Positions 11,014 to 26,049 of a stretch of 64,000 nt of DNA are shown here, piece after piece. Made by a program: the position numbers and the translations under genes. The DNA is taken from positions 4,459,501 through 4,523,500 of the forward strand of contig NC_091099.1 in assembly GCF_024713975.1 (NCBI RefSeq). The letters are read 5' to 3'. The DNA is from Paralichthys olivaceus. Its lineage: Eukaryota; Chordata; Actinopteri; Pleuronectiformes; Paralichthyidae. How positions within the stretch are numbered: position 1 is the first letter of the stretch; every line of letters begins with the position of its first letter. The notes under the pieces were generated by a model, which worked only from the letters and a program-made list of their open reading frames with translations, was not told the origin of the DNA and searched no databases.

Positions 11014-12330
11014 TTCCCACACAGACTACCTGGAAGCGTTTGTATCTTCAATCTCTCCTCTTTTCCCTTTTTGTTATATTCCTTTAACATCTTCTTTTAT
11101 TTCAAATTGCTGCTCCTTTTTTAAAAAAAATTCACCATGAAATCGGACAGATATCGGAACAGCAACGCTCAAGAACAATTGGACTGTTGTGCTAAGCACA
11201 GTGAAATTTCATACTGTGTGGCCACAGTTGTAGTATTACACCATTTGTATGTTGATCTGACCAAATACTTCTTTGAGATCATTACGCGTCAACAGTCATG
11301 ACCCAGACACGACAAATGATTGACTGTGGTTGACACAAAAACATTTGCCGTACAGGTAAAAGTGAGAAGCGAGCTTATTCTGTGTATGATGTGTGTGAGT
11401 GTTTGTGGTGAAGCTGGGTTGTGTGTCATTGTGTCGACATGTTTATGCTGCATTACCTTCGTGGCCCACAGGATCTTGGTCTTTGCCAGACAAAGTCATT
11501 TGGCTAGTAAGCACAAATTGTCAGTGGCTAGTGGAGAGGGGCTTTGTAGAGAGCCCCATATTTCCGCTGTCCCACACCCCTCATAATGAAAAGGTTAGGC
11601 TGTGATATAAATACCCAGGGCAACCTTTCAGGAGGGACAGGGGTTCAGCCTCAGGATTTAGTTCTGTCTGGGGTCTGGGTCATGTTCAGTAGCCATGGAG
11701 TCAACTGAATCTCCTGATGATCAACATGGACCTGAACTGTGTTTCTGTGTTGTTTGGGTCAGTTAATGAGTTGAATTATTATGAGCACCCATCCACTTCA
11801 CCCACACGATAATATATTTTTCCCCAATCTGTGTTTTGTCTTCATGATGGTGTGAGTGAGGCTGTTTGATCGCATGTCAGCTGCTCAGGTCTAACCTCTG
11901 ACTGCATTAACCAGTCAGTCTCGTACAGTGGTCGTCTTACGCTGTCTCTAATATTGCAGGTGACAGTCTTGACATACTTCTAAAAGGAAATCTTTTTTTT
12001 TTTACATTTCTATTCCCCCTGTGCTGTCCACTTATTCTCAGTCCTGCTGAGAAGTTTTGATTTTCAGTAAAAAAAAAAAAAAAAGTTGTGAATCACACTA
12101 GAACGTTGGAGGGATAAAAAAAAAGGACTATGTACTAATCAAAAAAAGTTAACTTATGTAAAGTTTGCAAACAGGTCTCATTTAAATTAGCCTTTTACTA
12201 AATGCACTTTGAATTGTATGATAGAATATCTGCTGTTATTTTTTTTTTCTGTTTCCAAATCAGCCACCTGTTCTTTTATATCTGTAGATTTATGTAAATC
12301 AGTAGAAATAAAGAAAATCTGATTTAAAGG
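11014..12330 (+). other. Probable 3' UTR of tsg101
   Basis: No further coding exon is needed after TGA at 11011-11013. The stretch is AT-rich with T- and A-runs near 11992-12004 and 12069-12083. A canonical AATAAA at 12307-12312 is the best candidate end, giving a 3' UTR of about 1.3 kb. Earlier cleavage at a weaker signal cannot be excluded. Confidence 0.5.
12307..12312 (+). terminator. Candidate poly(A) signal of tsg101
   Basis: Perfect AATAAA, the first good one downstream of the tsg101 stop. It lies about 700-1500 bases from the converging ldha 3' end, leaving a short shared intergenic space. Confidence 0.5.
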
Positions 12331-12415
12331 TTCATCTCTCTGAGCTTATTATTCCAGTAAACCTTTTTAAATTCAAACCAAGGAGGTTATGAATTTGCCT
12401 GTTGGTTGTTGGGTT

Positions 12416-12510
12416 TAGTTTCATAAAGCGACTATTGGGCCTTCTTCATTCTAGTTACTACTTTAATAACTCTGTGGTCTACTTCATAGATTTACCTTTA
12501 GAGTTATCAT
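12416..12510 (+). repeat. Dispersed repeat, matching copy in ldha intron 2
   Basis: TTTCATAAAGCGACT at about 12419-12433 and the blocks CTTCATTCTAGTT, TTTAAT and TTTACCTTTA recur in the same order at 16462-16548, same orientation. The two copies are about 4 kb apart, one between tsg101 and ldha and one inside ldha. Family unnamed here. Confidence 0.6.
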
Positions 12511-12649
12511 ACAGTTATCATACCATTTACTTTTCTTGAAAAATTCATTTCTGCATGGATCTGGACAAACGACAGAGCCAGGAATTGTTTTTCTTTTTTT
12601 AATCACTGTGACATTGCATATTTAGAGCACTAATATCTGAGTGGTGGCT

Positions 12650-12697
12650 GGTGGACCTTGGTGGGGTATGCACTCTACTTAGTGCCATTCTAGTTCT
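12650..12697 (+). repeat. End fragment of the 34235-34590 repeat family
   Basis: GGACCTTGGTGGGGTATGCA and then AGTGCCATTCTAGTT match the right end of the element at 34546-34590 (GGGCCTTGGCGGAGGTATAC ... GAGTGCTATTCCAGTT). Only the terminal ~48 bases are present. Confidence 0.5.
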
Positions 12698-12699
12698 TA

Positions 12700-14060
12700 G
12701 TGTTTGATGGATCACAGTTGTATCTTAGTTATATCTCTGTCATACACACTTGTTGGACAAACAAACCTAGCACTAATGAATAGTATTTCAGAGCGCAGTG
12801 GCTCGTTCACGCTGATATTTTTTAGTTGTTGCAGCAGTGACCACATTTCTTCAGCATAGAAGCTTCTAATCCGCTGCATGTATTGACCCATAGATTTGCA
12901 CGGAGAGCAGCTGATTCAGCTGCCCTGTAAACACGAGCTGCCGTTTGCTAGACTGCAGGACAAACACAGCAAAGGACAAAGGACACATCAGTATCGTCAT
13001 CCTGGCAGATTTATTTGATGTTACAGGCAAATGAAAATCAACATCCAGCTGCCGTGACAGGAAGAGTCTTAGAGTGATCCATCAACGGTATCCAACGTTT
13101 TAACATCAATACATAAATAGATCTTATCCGTATATTTACGGTCATAAATAATATGATATTTCTCTGTTATTGTTATTTATTTCCTTAAAGTCAGGAGTAA
13201 AATAAATACAGACACCCTTTGAGGGTATTTAGGGTGCACATACTTATAACACCTTTCGGATTGTTAACTTCCATTATGATTCCTAACAATGATTCTAGCT
13301 GACTCTTTCCAATTGGGTCTCTGTTACATTATGGCAAGTTACGTTGTTACCAGTCTCTCCGGTGTGACCTGTCTGTGTAACAGCTTGCCTTTTTAATAGA
13401 TATTTTTCAGTGCACTTGTGTGGTTTTTTTTTTGTGGGTTTTTTTTTTTTTGTGAAAAGCTTCACAGCATCACTGTGAATTGCTTTTCTGTGATAAGGTA
13501 CTTTGGTATCACAGGAGTTTGGCCCAGTGATTGATATCAACTCTATAGGAAGCCTTCCTTATAGAGAATGGAATGTCTCCATTGTTCTCCAAATATAAAA
13601 ATGAACAGAGATTCCCAAGTGGAAAAAAAACAACCGGTAACAACCAGAGAATACCCAGAATCCCTACCAAATACGAACGAGGAGTGCACAGAAGTAACAG
13701 CAACAGTATACATTAACATACAGTACATAGAACACATAGCCTTACATTTGATTGTTAGACAGGACAACATGTAGATGCCCCCTCGCTTCAACACTGGCTA
13801 AGATCGAAGGCTAAAGGTATTAGATGTGTTTTTGAGTATTTATTAATGGAGGGGGGAAGGCAGCAATGGAAAATGATACCCATGTCAACTAAAATCTAGT
13901 TTCCATTGGTTAAGCTACAAACACTTGGCCTTTTCTAGATACTCAAAGGTCTCATTCGTCCATTGCCGTGAGGGACACAGGAGGTACAAGTAGGTGGAGA
14001 TTAACCACACAGAGCTTGGTGTGGTGTCCTGGTGGAGCAGAGAATTCAGGGAAGCCCTCT
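12700..14060 (-). other. Convergent intergenic DNA and ldha 3' UTR
   Basis: On the minus strand this follows the ldha stop codon at 14061-14063. Minus-strand AATAAA hexamers, read as TTTATT on plus, lie at 13839-13844, 13176-13181 and 13010-13015. The 3' UTR is therefore between 0.2 and 1.05 kb, and I cannot choose between the signals. Otherwise AT-rich with no gene. Confidence 0.45.
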
Positions 14061-16746
<2,686 letters not shown>

Positions 16747-18894
16747 CTGGGATAAAATAAAAAGGCACGGTGAAGGTGCGAAGAACAACTAGTAAACGGG
16801 AAGGACCAGGTAAGAAAGAGGGGGTAGAAATAAAGCAGGTATGCAGAGTGTAGTGAGGGGAGAGGGAGGGTTAAAGTAGAAAGAGAGAAGGAGAGATCCA
16901 TATGACTGTGGCGGTTATTTGAAGGCCCTCCCGAGGGGGGGGGGGGGGTACATGAGCGCTTTCTCCTTTATGAGGATTTGGATTTCCTTATTTTGTCATT
17001 ACCACAGAGAGGAGAGTTTCTGTAAAGAAAGGGGAAAGTTTCCCTTTTTTTCATGACCCCAAAACACAACTTCTGTCTAGCTCAAGTTCCTGTTTTACAC
17101 TTCCAAGTCTGGCACTCTTCACTATGTTTACTTCCATAAATGGTTTCCTGATAGTATTTGCTCCTTAGCCCCTCTCCAGGTCTCCATAGCAACCACTGTC
17201 TGGGAAAATACCGCTGACTGTATCAGACCACCCCCAGCTGACGTCACTCTCTCTCTCACTCACACACAACTATTTATGTTTCCTGTCTGAGCTCTGCAGG
17301 CTCTTACATTACCAGCGTGATTGCATCACTCCTCTGTGACGTAGAGACGCTGGTCACGTGGCGCACAGGAAATGTGGAGTACCTGACCGGGCAGCATGGT
17401 GCATTGTAATACCTTCCCTGAGAGGATATTTAAAACCTCTCCAGGGTTAGTTTGCACACAATAGTAGGACATGGTAGGTGGGACAGTCATACCTTATGTC
17501 CCTTTATCCAATTACCTCTCACTCAGAGTGAGCTGAAGGCTTATTACATAGCAGGACTTGACCCTGAGGTTAGCCGAGTTACAAGAAAACCCTTTGTTAA
17601 CGTACAGTTAAGGATTACAGCATAATGTTCAATACTGGCCAGCATTCCTGTCTTTACACTGTGCTGTACAAACAGCCATATTACTCCTTAGCTTGACTAA
17701 ATGAGGATTACAAGAAGGATTATTAGGAGCTGAAAGAATTTAATGCGATATGGTTGGTAAGAGTGAGAGCGAGATGGATGTTAATGTCAATCCTTGAAAT
17801 TATATGAATTTCTGAGACAGTTCGACAAAACTGGACGACTATCACTGCTTTCTGTGTATGAATAATCATATTTCCCAGCACATAAGGACAATTACTTAAT
17901 CTGATCACCAGCAGGGTAAGTTATTAAGCGTTTACTGAGCTCTGATATGGTGTCAGGTATCGCAGCAGAGCTTTAGTCTTTCACATCACTAGTTCACTTT
18001 CACAAATTCACATGCAGGGGAAAAAGCTGTCTTTTCTGATAATGTAATGGATCAACTGAAGCTGCCAACTGTGCCAGGAAAGGCATTAGTTTGATTAATC
18101 TGAAAAATGCTCATCAATATTTTAAAATAATTGATGTGATCATAAAAAATGGCAAATTACTAAAACACCAGTGATGATAATACATCAGCAGCAGCAGCAT
18201 CACCACCACTGTCCCTGTAAGACCTGCCCCCAACCCACAGGCCATGATGGTAGGTGCAGCGAGTTTCATTCTCACGAGCCAGCTCGACACCGGCTGCGGA
18301 GGAGAACTTGTGTAACAGCGAGTGAATTCGGTCCTTTGATGTACTGATCGAATACCTTTGATGTGTTGACCGATAACTTAAGGGTTCTTCTGTCGACTTA
18401 TTATAATCATACTATCGACTAATAATAATAATATTTACATTTTTACGCGTGGAGGCCACTGGGCAGTGACTCCATGACTCTTCTAGAAGCGGGTCCATAA
18501 TTTAGATTTCCATCCATCTCGTGTAATACGCGGCGATGCGGCGAGTGTAGGAAACTTACAGGCCTACTTCATGCTGCCTCGACTATTCTGTGGAAATCGC
18601 TCTCATCCAAAACATGAGCCCATCATTGCACCAATGTGGAATAGGAGTAAGCAGTAGTGCAGTAGTGCCTAGTAATCCTCAAACCAATCAACATAATCGT
18701 TAATTGTTGATAATCCCCCCCCCCCCCCCCCCCGGTATCCTCGTCTGTCTGGATGATCCTAAAAATGCGCATCAGGTTGATAAAGTCTCTTATCCGTTCT
18801 GATCAATGAACAAGGAAATGGATGGAGATAATTCCCGGATGAGCACGGAACAAGCCTGACGCAGCTCACAATCCAATGTCTTTTTTGTTCTTAC
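16747..18894 (-). other. ldha: ldha intron 1
   Basis: Lies between the coding start exon and the 5' non-coding exon. It holds a run of G near 16935-16948, a CACGTG E-box at about 17355, and a run of 19 C at 18715-18733 on the plus strand (G-run in ldha sense). No internal exon was recognised. Confidence 0.6.
18715..18733 (+). repeat. Poly-C tract (19 C)
   Basis: Uninterrupted C19 in ldha intron 1, about 160 bases downstream of the 5' non-coding exon; in ldha sense it is a G-tract. Confidence 0.95.
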
Positions 18895-18990
18895 CTTGAG
18901 ATTTCAGTAACGAACAAGAGTGAGAACTTGAGCCGGAGTGGGTCTTCCTCTTCCCCGTGGGCAGCTTTTCTCCGCAGAAAGAAGTGGTGC
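18895..18990 (-). other. ldha: ldha 5' non-coding exon 1
   Basis: On the minus strand CTCAAG|GTAAGA places a strong donor at 18894-18889, with the exon ending at 18895. Because the first coding exon opens with ATG straight after its acceptor AG, a separate 5' UTR exon is required, and this is the best candidate. The upstream edge is inferred from the TTTAAA at 19011-19016, about 25-30 bases further upstream. Confidence 0.5.
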
Positions 18991-19004
18991 TGCGGAAGGG
19001 GGCG

Positions 19005-19105
19005 AGTCCATTTAAAGGCTGCTCCGTGAACGCTACGTGCGCGCATACGCAATGAGCTGGGGGCGGGTCCGAGGCCGCAGCGCATGTTGCCGGTCACGTC
19101 CTAGG
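19005..19105 (-). promoter_or_regulatory. ldha: ldha core promoter with hypoxia-response-like motifs
   Basis: The region holds a TTTAAA box (19011-19016), a GC box with GGGCGGG (about 19060-19066) and two RCGTG hypoxia-response cores in opposite orientation. One is TACGTGC on plus (core 19035-19039); the other is GACGTGAC on minus (core 19095-19099). HIF-1 control of LDHA through paired sites is well established in mammals; use of these copies is inferred. Confidence 0.5.
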
Positions 19106-19621
19106 CAGGATGCGGAGGGGATGAGTCTGCGCATCATCCTCTCTTTTTCCATCGAACGTCTTCATCACCACCTCCAGGTTTAATGGTCCCTGGTGGAGCA
19201 GTGATGTGGTATGAAGGCTGCTCTGGAGAACATGTGTCTATCGGCCCGTTTCTTCCATCCACATGTTTCAGGAGACACCGTCATGTTTAATTCCTACTTT
19301 CATATCACAACACTTTAATAATCCTGCTTTTATACAGTTGATACCCATTATAGCAGCTCAACAGCTTACATGTCGCAGGGAATTCCTAAAACATGACTCA
19401 TGTACAAAAATGCAATAATAATAATCATAATATTAATAATGATAACAACAAAACAACACCAGCATAATAATTATAGCAATAATAATAGCAAAAACAACTA
19501 TAATAATACAAATATACAGTTTTTCATATATGTTTCCTGTGTCATGATAGCTGCTGATGTAACATTCACACGTTGGGGTGTCAGCCTCTTATAAAAGGAA
19601 ATACATGAATTGCATTTTGCT

Positions 19622-19636
19622 TGCGCCACCTGCTGT
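19622..19636 (-). promoter_or_regulatory. CTCF-like motif upstream of ldha
   Basis: The minus strand reads CAGCAGGTGGCGC in its core, fitting the CTCF consensus at most positions. It lies about 0.6 kb upstream of the ldha promoter. Confidence 0.4.
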
Positions 19637-20306
19637 TCTATGTAAGTAATTACAACCCAGTTAAGGTTGTGACTCAACCAGCCGCTTGTGTTTCCTATCT
19701 GGAGTTAATCTGTCAGTCTGATTGAGCTGCTTCTACAGACAAGACACACAGACTTTGTACAACAGTTGCAACATAGGATTTCAGTTGTATTTATACATCT
19801 CTGTTCCTTGTTCCATGTTAAAATCAATGGTTTTGAATACTTGTACACGTGACAAATAAGAGTTCTTTAACAATATACTTATTTGACAGGAGGACATGGG
19901 TCACAAACCCGTCATGTAAAGAATAACAGATCACAAGAACACAAAAGTTCAGCTCAGACAAACAGAGACATACAGGAGGTCAAGTCCAGAGGGCCACAGA
20001 AGCAGCTGGAGTACAATGTCCCTGCAACCTTTAACAGAGAGGCTGTTATCACTTAGTCTCTGTGACCAAACATTTTCTAGCAGCAAAAGTAAGAATGTTA
20101 TATAAATGTTATATAAAAGTACATTTTCTTGTTTTGTCAATTATCACTTGCAAAACACACAAACAAATCGAAGCAAAATAAAAAAACTTCATTGTTTTAC
20201 ATGATTATGTATGTTCTCCTCCTCTAACATCAGGTTTTCTTTGTTTATATAAATTTCTGTTTGCATGTGCATTTATTAACTACACTGGTGTAATGCATGA
20301 AACTCA

Positions 20307-20321
20307 CCAGCAGGCGGTGCT
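20307..20321 (+). promoter_or_regulatory. Weak CTCF-like motif
   Basis: CCAGCAGGCGGTGCT matches the CTCF core with two mismatches (C at a G/T position and T at a C position). Weaker than the sites at 27356 and 54227. Confidence 0.25.
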
Positions 20322-22571
20322 ATTATAAAGCCAGTGGAACAAACATCAGGCAAACTCTTCTTCACTTGCATTGTCACGTGGCCCCAAATGTTAATTTGCA
20401 GACTAGTTTCTGGTTGAGTAACATGAAATATACTACTGCTACTACTACAACTACTACTACTAATAATATATATTACTAATAATTAAGGTATATGATAATG
20501 AAACTGCTTTCCAAGGTCAACACAAAGCATGTTTTAAAGATTGCAAGAGGTGTAAATGATGAAAAACTTGCATTGACACATATGAACATAATAACAAAAC
20601 ATATATAGACATACATTCACATTAACACACAAACAGTGAAAACAGATACACAGTGAAACCATCAGCTCACACAACACAGGTTAAATACATCAGGTAAAAA
20701 AAAAAAAGACCTGGTCGTGGTTAGTCGATGGTTTCACTGAGTGGATCACTCATCAGTTCATATTACTGATGCTGCCGCCCCATGGTTCCACCGGGGTGAG
20801 TTCGTCAGGAGTCCATCAACTCATTTCAGTGGAGTAAAGCTGAAGAAAATGGGTTCTCTAAAACACGTCTCACAGTTTGGAGGTAGCGAACTGAAAAATC
20901 CATCCTTTCTCCACATCATCATTCTGCAGTGAATCAAAGGTATACAGCAAAATGATCCACTCAGAACCTCAGGCCGCTTCTCCTCACACGGCAGTCCCAA
21001 CGCTCCAGTTAAAGCAACATCCAACACACGGGCCGTGGTTTGAAAAGTAATGAAATCATCAGTAAAATGTGTTAAGGTGCCTGTGTGTGTGTGTGTATGA
21101 GGATATTTGACGTTATAAAACACTGCTGGAGTCAGATGAAGCTGCTCTAGATGTCTGTGAAATCAAACTCCATCTCCCGCCGCTCAATGTCCTCAGTTTG
21201 CCTTCAGCGAAACTTCTCCTCTTTGCCACTTCTGCTTGTCCTTGCTGCTGAATTAGTGGTCGTCCTCATCCTCTCTGTACCGCTTCTTTCAACGGTCTCT
21301 GGAGTGTGTGCCAATTCAATCAGTGGAGGAAAAAAGAAAAGAAGAAACACAAGCTTTCTGTAGTGATGGCTTCCCCTCTCACACCACAGGGTCAGTTGCC
21401 AACATATTGTTATTGCACGGGGCATTGGGACCGAGCTGCGTCTGCTGCGGGTGATATCCCACCTGTCTCGGTCTGCAGCCTAATGGAGAGGAATCTAATC
21501 ACCTCCTCCTCCTCCTCCTCCTCTTCCTCCTCCAGCCTCTGTTTAGAAACACAACTGAGGAACAAGGCTACACATCAATCATACACAGGATTCTCCAGGG
21601 AACGAGATCACTCCCACAACTGTTGTCAGAACAGCATCCAGCTCACTTTAACTCGGACACAGCCTGAACCACAAACCCGTGGATTTTATCTCATTTCTGG
21701 TGTTTCCTCTGTAATTCGTCCTCCCTTTGTCCCTCAACATGAATCAAAAATCTTATTCCTCTTCCCCCCTTTCATCCCACAGTCACTTCCTTCACATCTT
21801 CCCCCTCCCCTTCCTCTCTACCTGCTTCCTCTCTTTCCTTCCTCCTCACCAGTTTCTCTCCTTGCACACACCTTCTGCCTACAATTGATAACATCCCTGA
21901 TGGAGCTCCTTTATTAGCCACCCACAGGCAGATTAACCAGAGCAATGATACACCAATCAGCTGCAATTATGCACTGATAAGCCCAGGGAGAGCTCTGCTG
22001 GATATGGGGAAAGGATGGTGGCGGTTGTGGAGTGATTGGGTGTGTTTTAGTGCATGATTAGAGGTTGTGTTTCTGTGCATGCATTTGCGTGTGTTTTACA
22101 ACTGATTATATTTTGTTCTTTTGCCGCCTGCACTCTTAATTCCTTCATAGGTCATATTATTATAATCAGATGAGAAATCAGTCCTTGTCTCCTGGTTCTT
22201 GTCGGGGAGCTAATTGAAGCTATGATCAGACAAGCTGTAGCCTCATCAGTTATTATTGAAAATACAAGCGTGAGTGCAGAAAACAACATCTGAATAAACA
22301 GAGGTTTTGAATCCATATGGCGGAATCGTCACTCTCCCCGTGTTCTGCTATGATTAAAGATTATTATCTCATCATTACAGTATATTAAAGCGCCTCAGTT
22401 ACAATGTTGGCACTTGTTGGTTTTTGGACGTCGCTGTTCAAACAGCAGCCTGGCGTTGTTATGGAGCAGCTAAGCGATGATGAAAATGAGTAAAAAGGCC
22501 AGAGTTCCCAGGCTGCAGGCGTTCACACACCAGCCAAGTCAGATTTCAAGAGCAGCTGTGTGGATTTAAAC

Positions 22572-22762
22572 CACACACACACACACACACACATGCTGTT
22601 TTTGCACACACACATACATGTTTGCATGAACACAGAGACACAGAAGCAGGAGCTTCTTTTTAACAGCAGAGCAAAGACCCTGAAAGCTGTTTACTGCTGT
22701 GCAGCCTGGAAACCCACCAAACCTTCAATTCCAGATCTGCTTTGTACCAGCAAACTTGCCAA

Positions 22763-22808
<46 letters not shown>

Positions 22809-23029
22809 TGTGTGTGGCTTCATCAGATTACACTCCACCCACCCCCTACCCCTCAGCTGGCTTTAGAGAAAGTGATCCTACCCTATCAAATCAAAGTAGA
22901 CCAATATACTTTGCGTATTTCATTTGGCTCTCTCAAGTTTCCTGCGCAGCGGAATCTGATTAATTCTTGCAATTTCAGCATCAAAAAGCTGTGGTGTAAT
23001 TTTGAAAACTGGCTCAGAGAAACAGTGTG

Positions 23030-23067
<38 letters not shown>
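22572..23067. repeat. Cluster of (CA)n and (TG)n microsatellites
   Basis: Three arrays lie within 500 bases: (CA)n at 22572-22593, (TG)n at 22768-22817 and (TG)n at 23032-23067. The 195-residue open frame across them is a repeat translation. Confidence 0.9.
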
Positions 23068-23068
<1 letters not shown>

Positions 23069-23069
23069 C

Positions 23070-24309
23070 TGGAGTCCACTTTTCACCTTAGTCTCACTGA
23101 ATATATATACGTCCCCTCCAACCTTGAGGTATCTCAGCCAAAGTTAATCCTGGACACAAAACGAAACAGACATTTGTCATTTCTTGGAGCATGAAATTAA
23201 ATACATTTCCTTTGGCTCTCTCAGCTCTAATTATTTCACCGGATTTATGACAGTGTCACTATTATTTGCTCAGGGATAGTTTGTACACATGCATTGTGGC
23301 TGTAGCCTCATATTCTTTCACATGTCAGCAGAGAAGCTCTGCGGAGCCTCCGTCTCTCAGTCCAGTGACCTTAACAGCGGTGACTGATATGGGATGTGCA
23401 TGTGCAGACATGGTCTTCTCAGTGCATGTGTGTGTGTGTGTGTGTGCATGGCAGCATGTGTTGGTGTGAATGGAGGGGTAAGGTTAATTGAAGTTGTTAG
23501 AGTGAAAATGATTCCCTCAGGGGGGACAAAGCAGGTGGAGGCGATGGGTGAGTTCAGCAGTGGGTGACAGAGGAGAGAGAGGGATGAGACGGAGGAGTAA
23601 AAAGGAAGAAGGGTGGGGGTCAAAGGGATTGCTCCTCAGCCTGATGCTCAGAGGCAGTGATACATGAGGACAGAGAAATGAAATGATTTATCTGAAGGTC
23701 AGGTGTGTCTGTCCTTCTCGTCCTGCGACCCCTCACCCATCGCTGCCTTCGTCTCTCCGATCACTTTTGTCTTCCTCTGCTTTTGTCCCCCCTCTGCCTA
23801 ATATGAACAAATTGACTCTTTCATTTACACAATAACCTTTTCTAAACCAATCTGCATGACCCTCTCCTCTCCCTTCCTCGCACATCGTCCTCTGTCCCTC
23901 TATCTCTCGTTCTGTCTGGCCGTCTGTCCCCTCCTGTGGCCCCTCTCCTCCCATACTATAGCCTTCATTTCACAGATGACAGGTTGGCTGACTGTAATCC
24001 AACAGATGCTGGGGCGGGAAGACCTCACCAACTGTTTTAACTCCAATCAGCTTTTATTGCTCTCTGGAGGAACCCCTGTGCCAGCCTGACATTTCAGAAA
24101 GGAGGAGAGTGGAGGAAAAAAAGTGTAAAAGAGAATATAGGAGATGTATATTTAGATATATATATATATATAAATGTGTGTGTATGTGCATGTGTGACCG
24201 TGCGTGTTGGTTGAGGCAGGGGGCTGATGGGGAAAAAGGGTGACAGTCATTTCCCCCTGTGCCTGGCGTGAGGCCGAACCACTGGCTTCAATCAACTTAG
24301 ACACGTATA

Positions 24310-24347
<38 letters not shown>

Positions 24348-24770
24348 TGTCCGGCATCAGCAGGGATGGCGATGTCGCTGGTAATGCATCTGCCACTGTC
24401 GCTTGCTCTTGCCACCCCTGCATCGCCCACGTCTGTCGCCTCCCTCCTATTCTCCATCCATCTTCTCTCTCTCTCTCTCTATATCTCTCTCTCAGCACCC
24501 CACCTCCATTCTCCATCCTCAGTCTCCCTCCATTCGTCCCTCTGAGACAAAGACAAAGGACACTGCAGGTTACAGTGCGACTTTGAAGGTGTTCTGTTCA
24601 AACAAGGTGATGCTCTATAATGTTGAATTACTGTCATGTGAGAAGTGTCCACTCTAACCTGCTGTACGTCTCTAATCTCCCTAAATGTACAAATACTTTC
24701 TTATAAAATATAAAAGAGTATATAACCTTGTTTCCTTGAGATTATGGAGGTAGTTTGTAATCAAGAATCA
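23070..24770. other. Intergenic DNA with short microsatellites
   Basis: No gene recognised. Contains (TG)n near 23428-23446, a TA run near 24157-24171, a composite (TG)n(GA)n at 24310-24347 and (CT)n at 24465-24494. Long frames on both strands arise from these and from pyrimidine-rich sequence. Confidence 0.6.
24310..24347 (+). repeat. Composite (TG)n-(GA)n microsatellite
   Basis: A TG array of about 20 bases passes directly into a GA array of about 17 bases. Confidence 0.9.
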
Positions 24771-24779
24771 TATATTACA

Positions 24780-24939
24780 GGTCCTCTCTACGGAGGCCGC
24801 CATGTTTTTTAGTCCAAACTGGACAAACTAAACACATTTTGAGTTTTCATGACGGAAGGGGAGGGCGAGGCGAGGGGCATTCAGCTGCACCATGCAACTT
24901 CACCACTACATGTCACTGAATTCTACACACTGAACCTTT
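24780..24939 (-). mobile_element. Truncated second copy of the TIR MITE
   Basis: The reverse complement matches the left arm of the element at 4681, including the TIR-like AAAGGTTCAGTGTGTAGAA start (24939 downward), TTTAGTTTGTCCAGT, ACATGGCGGCC and GCCTCCGTAGAGAGG. It stops near 24780 and lacks the right TIR, so it is a 5'-end fragment in inverted orientation. Confidence 0.65.
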
Positions 24940-25913
24940 AAAACAGGTTAAATGACAGGAGCAGCTCTTTAAGACAATATTTGAGCTTTTCTGACCAATA
25001 ACTGGAATTCACATTCTGTGTGTTGTACTTTCTTGAATGTTTGCTGTGGGTTTCAGGGTTGCACTGCCAGGCTGAGTCATATCCTGTAAACTCAAGGCTG
25101 TCACTGCCTGTCAACAACGTCCAGCTGCAGGGAAGCAATTGTTTCGGAGGTTTTTATGGTAGAACTGTGTAGGCATCTGTGTACTAGACATATCTGTGAC
25201 TTGTTGCAGCACAAGATGAGAGGTTTATAGATCTGGTTTGCGCTGCTGGTCCTATTCCTCAATTGTGTCCACCCCAACACAGACACTACAGGTTTGACAA
25301 GTCCATCCTGCAGAGAGCCCACTGTAGGTTGTTGGATTCCTTTGCATCTCTCAGTGTTATTATAGCTCCGCTGCAGTCTCTGCATTGACTTTGTTTCTGA
25401 ATAAAGTATGAACCTGCGTTGAATCTTGAAATGCTTGATACAACTGTAATGAACAACACTGGAAGACCTCACTGCAACTTTCATCTTCTTGATTTCTCTG
25501 TGGAGAATATTTTGCCTCTCAGCAATTATAAGACTGTTTCAATACCAAAAAGAGCATTTCACTTGTATGTTGTATCTGCAAACGAGGGATCACATATCTT
25601 CTGATATCTCCTTCACCAAATAGATTTATTTTTGAGAGTGAGTGTCCAGATATTCCCCCTCAAGCTGGACACACATATGAACATGGTGAACATAAGGAAT
25701 ATGATTAAGATGACGGTAAATGTTTGTCCATGTGGCTTGGGAAATGGATCGTGCACTACAATGTGCGTGATACATGATGTGCCATATGTTTTTACTTTCA
25801 GCTTGACCCTTAAGATTGTGTAGCTACAGCGCACATAGAGGGGCTGGAAAGGCTCGAGCGAATGACATTGCCAGAAGCAGATTTAGAAATTGGCTAGAGA
25901 GGAAAGCTTGCTT

Positions 25914-25952
<39 letters not shown>

Positions 25953-26049
25953 GGGTGAGTCATTTTCAAGGGCACACACTCTACAATAGGGAGAGGTCAC
26001 CTGTGTAGTCAGCCTCACATGCAACTACTCTTGATAGTGAGTAAATGGG
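24940..26049. other. Intergenic DNA, no gene recognised
   Basis: Mixed-composition sequence. A 127-codon minus-strand frame at 25101-25484 shows no recognisable family, no splice context and no repeated residues typical of a domain; I treat it as chance. A (TG)n array lies at 25914-25953. Confidence 0.5.
25914..25953 (+). repeat. (TG)n microsatellite
   Basis: About 40 bases of TG with a single TTTG interruption. Confidence 0.9.

Larger units (their letters stand above)
19106..22560. other. Intergenic DNA between ldha and brsk2, left part
   Basis: No confident gene. It contains AT-rich (TAA)n-like patches at 19415-19510 and 20425-20470, CTCF-like motifs at 19623 and 20307, a (CCT)n/(TCC)n run at 21500-21535 and a pyrimidine-rich stretch at 21715-21860. 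The longer open frames at 21306-21917 and nearby follow from composition. A short minus-strand coding-like tail at 21147-21194 is noted in the findings. Confidence 0.5.

Noticed and set aside
10625..11140. 171-codon plus-strand frame
   Set aside because: Only the part to 10840 is real (tsg101 exon 9). The frame reads through the GTGACG donor and then crosses exon 10 in the wrong phase; the annotated splice restores the known C-terminus.
21306..21917. 203-codon plus-strand frame
   Set aside because: Dominated by a serine run from (TCC)n and by pyrimidine-rich Ser/Pro/Leu sequence; no family resemblance or splice context.
22560..23147. 195-codon plus-strand frame
   Set aside because: Consists largely of HT and CV repeats from CA and TG arrays.
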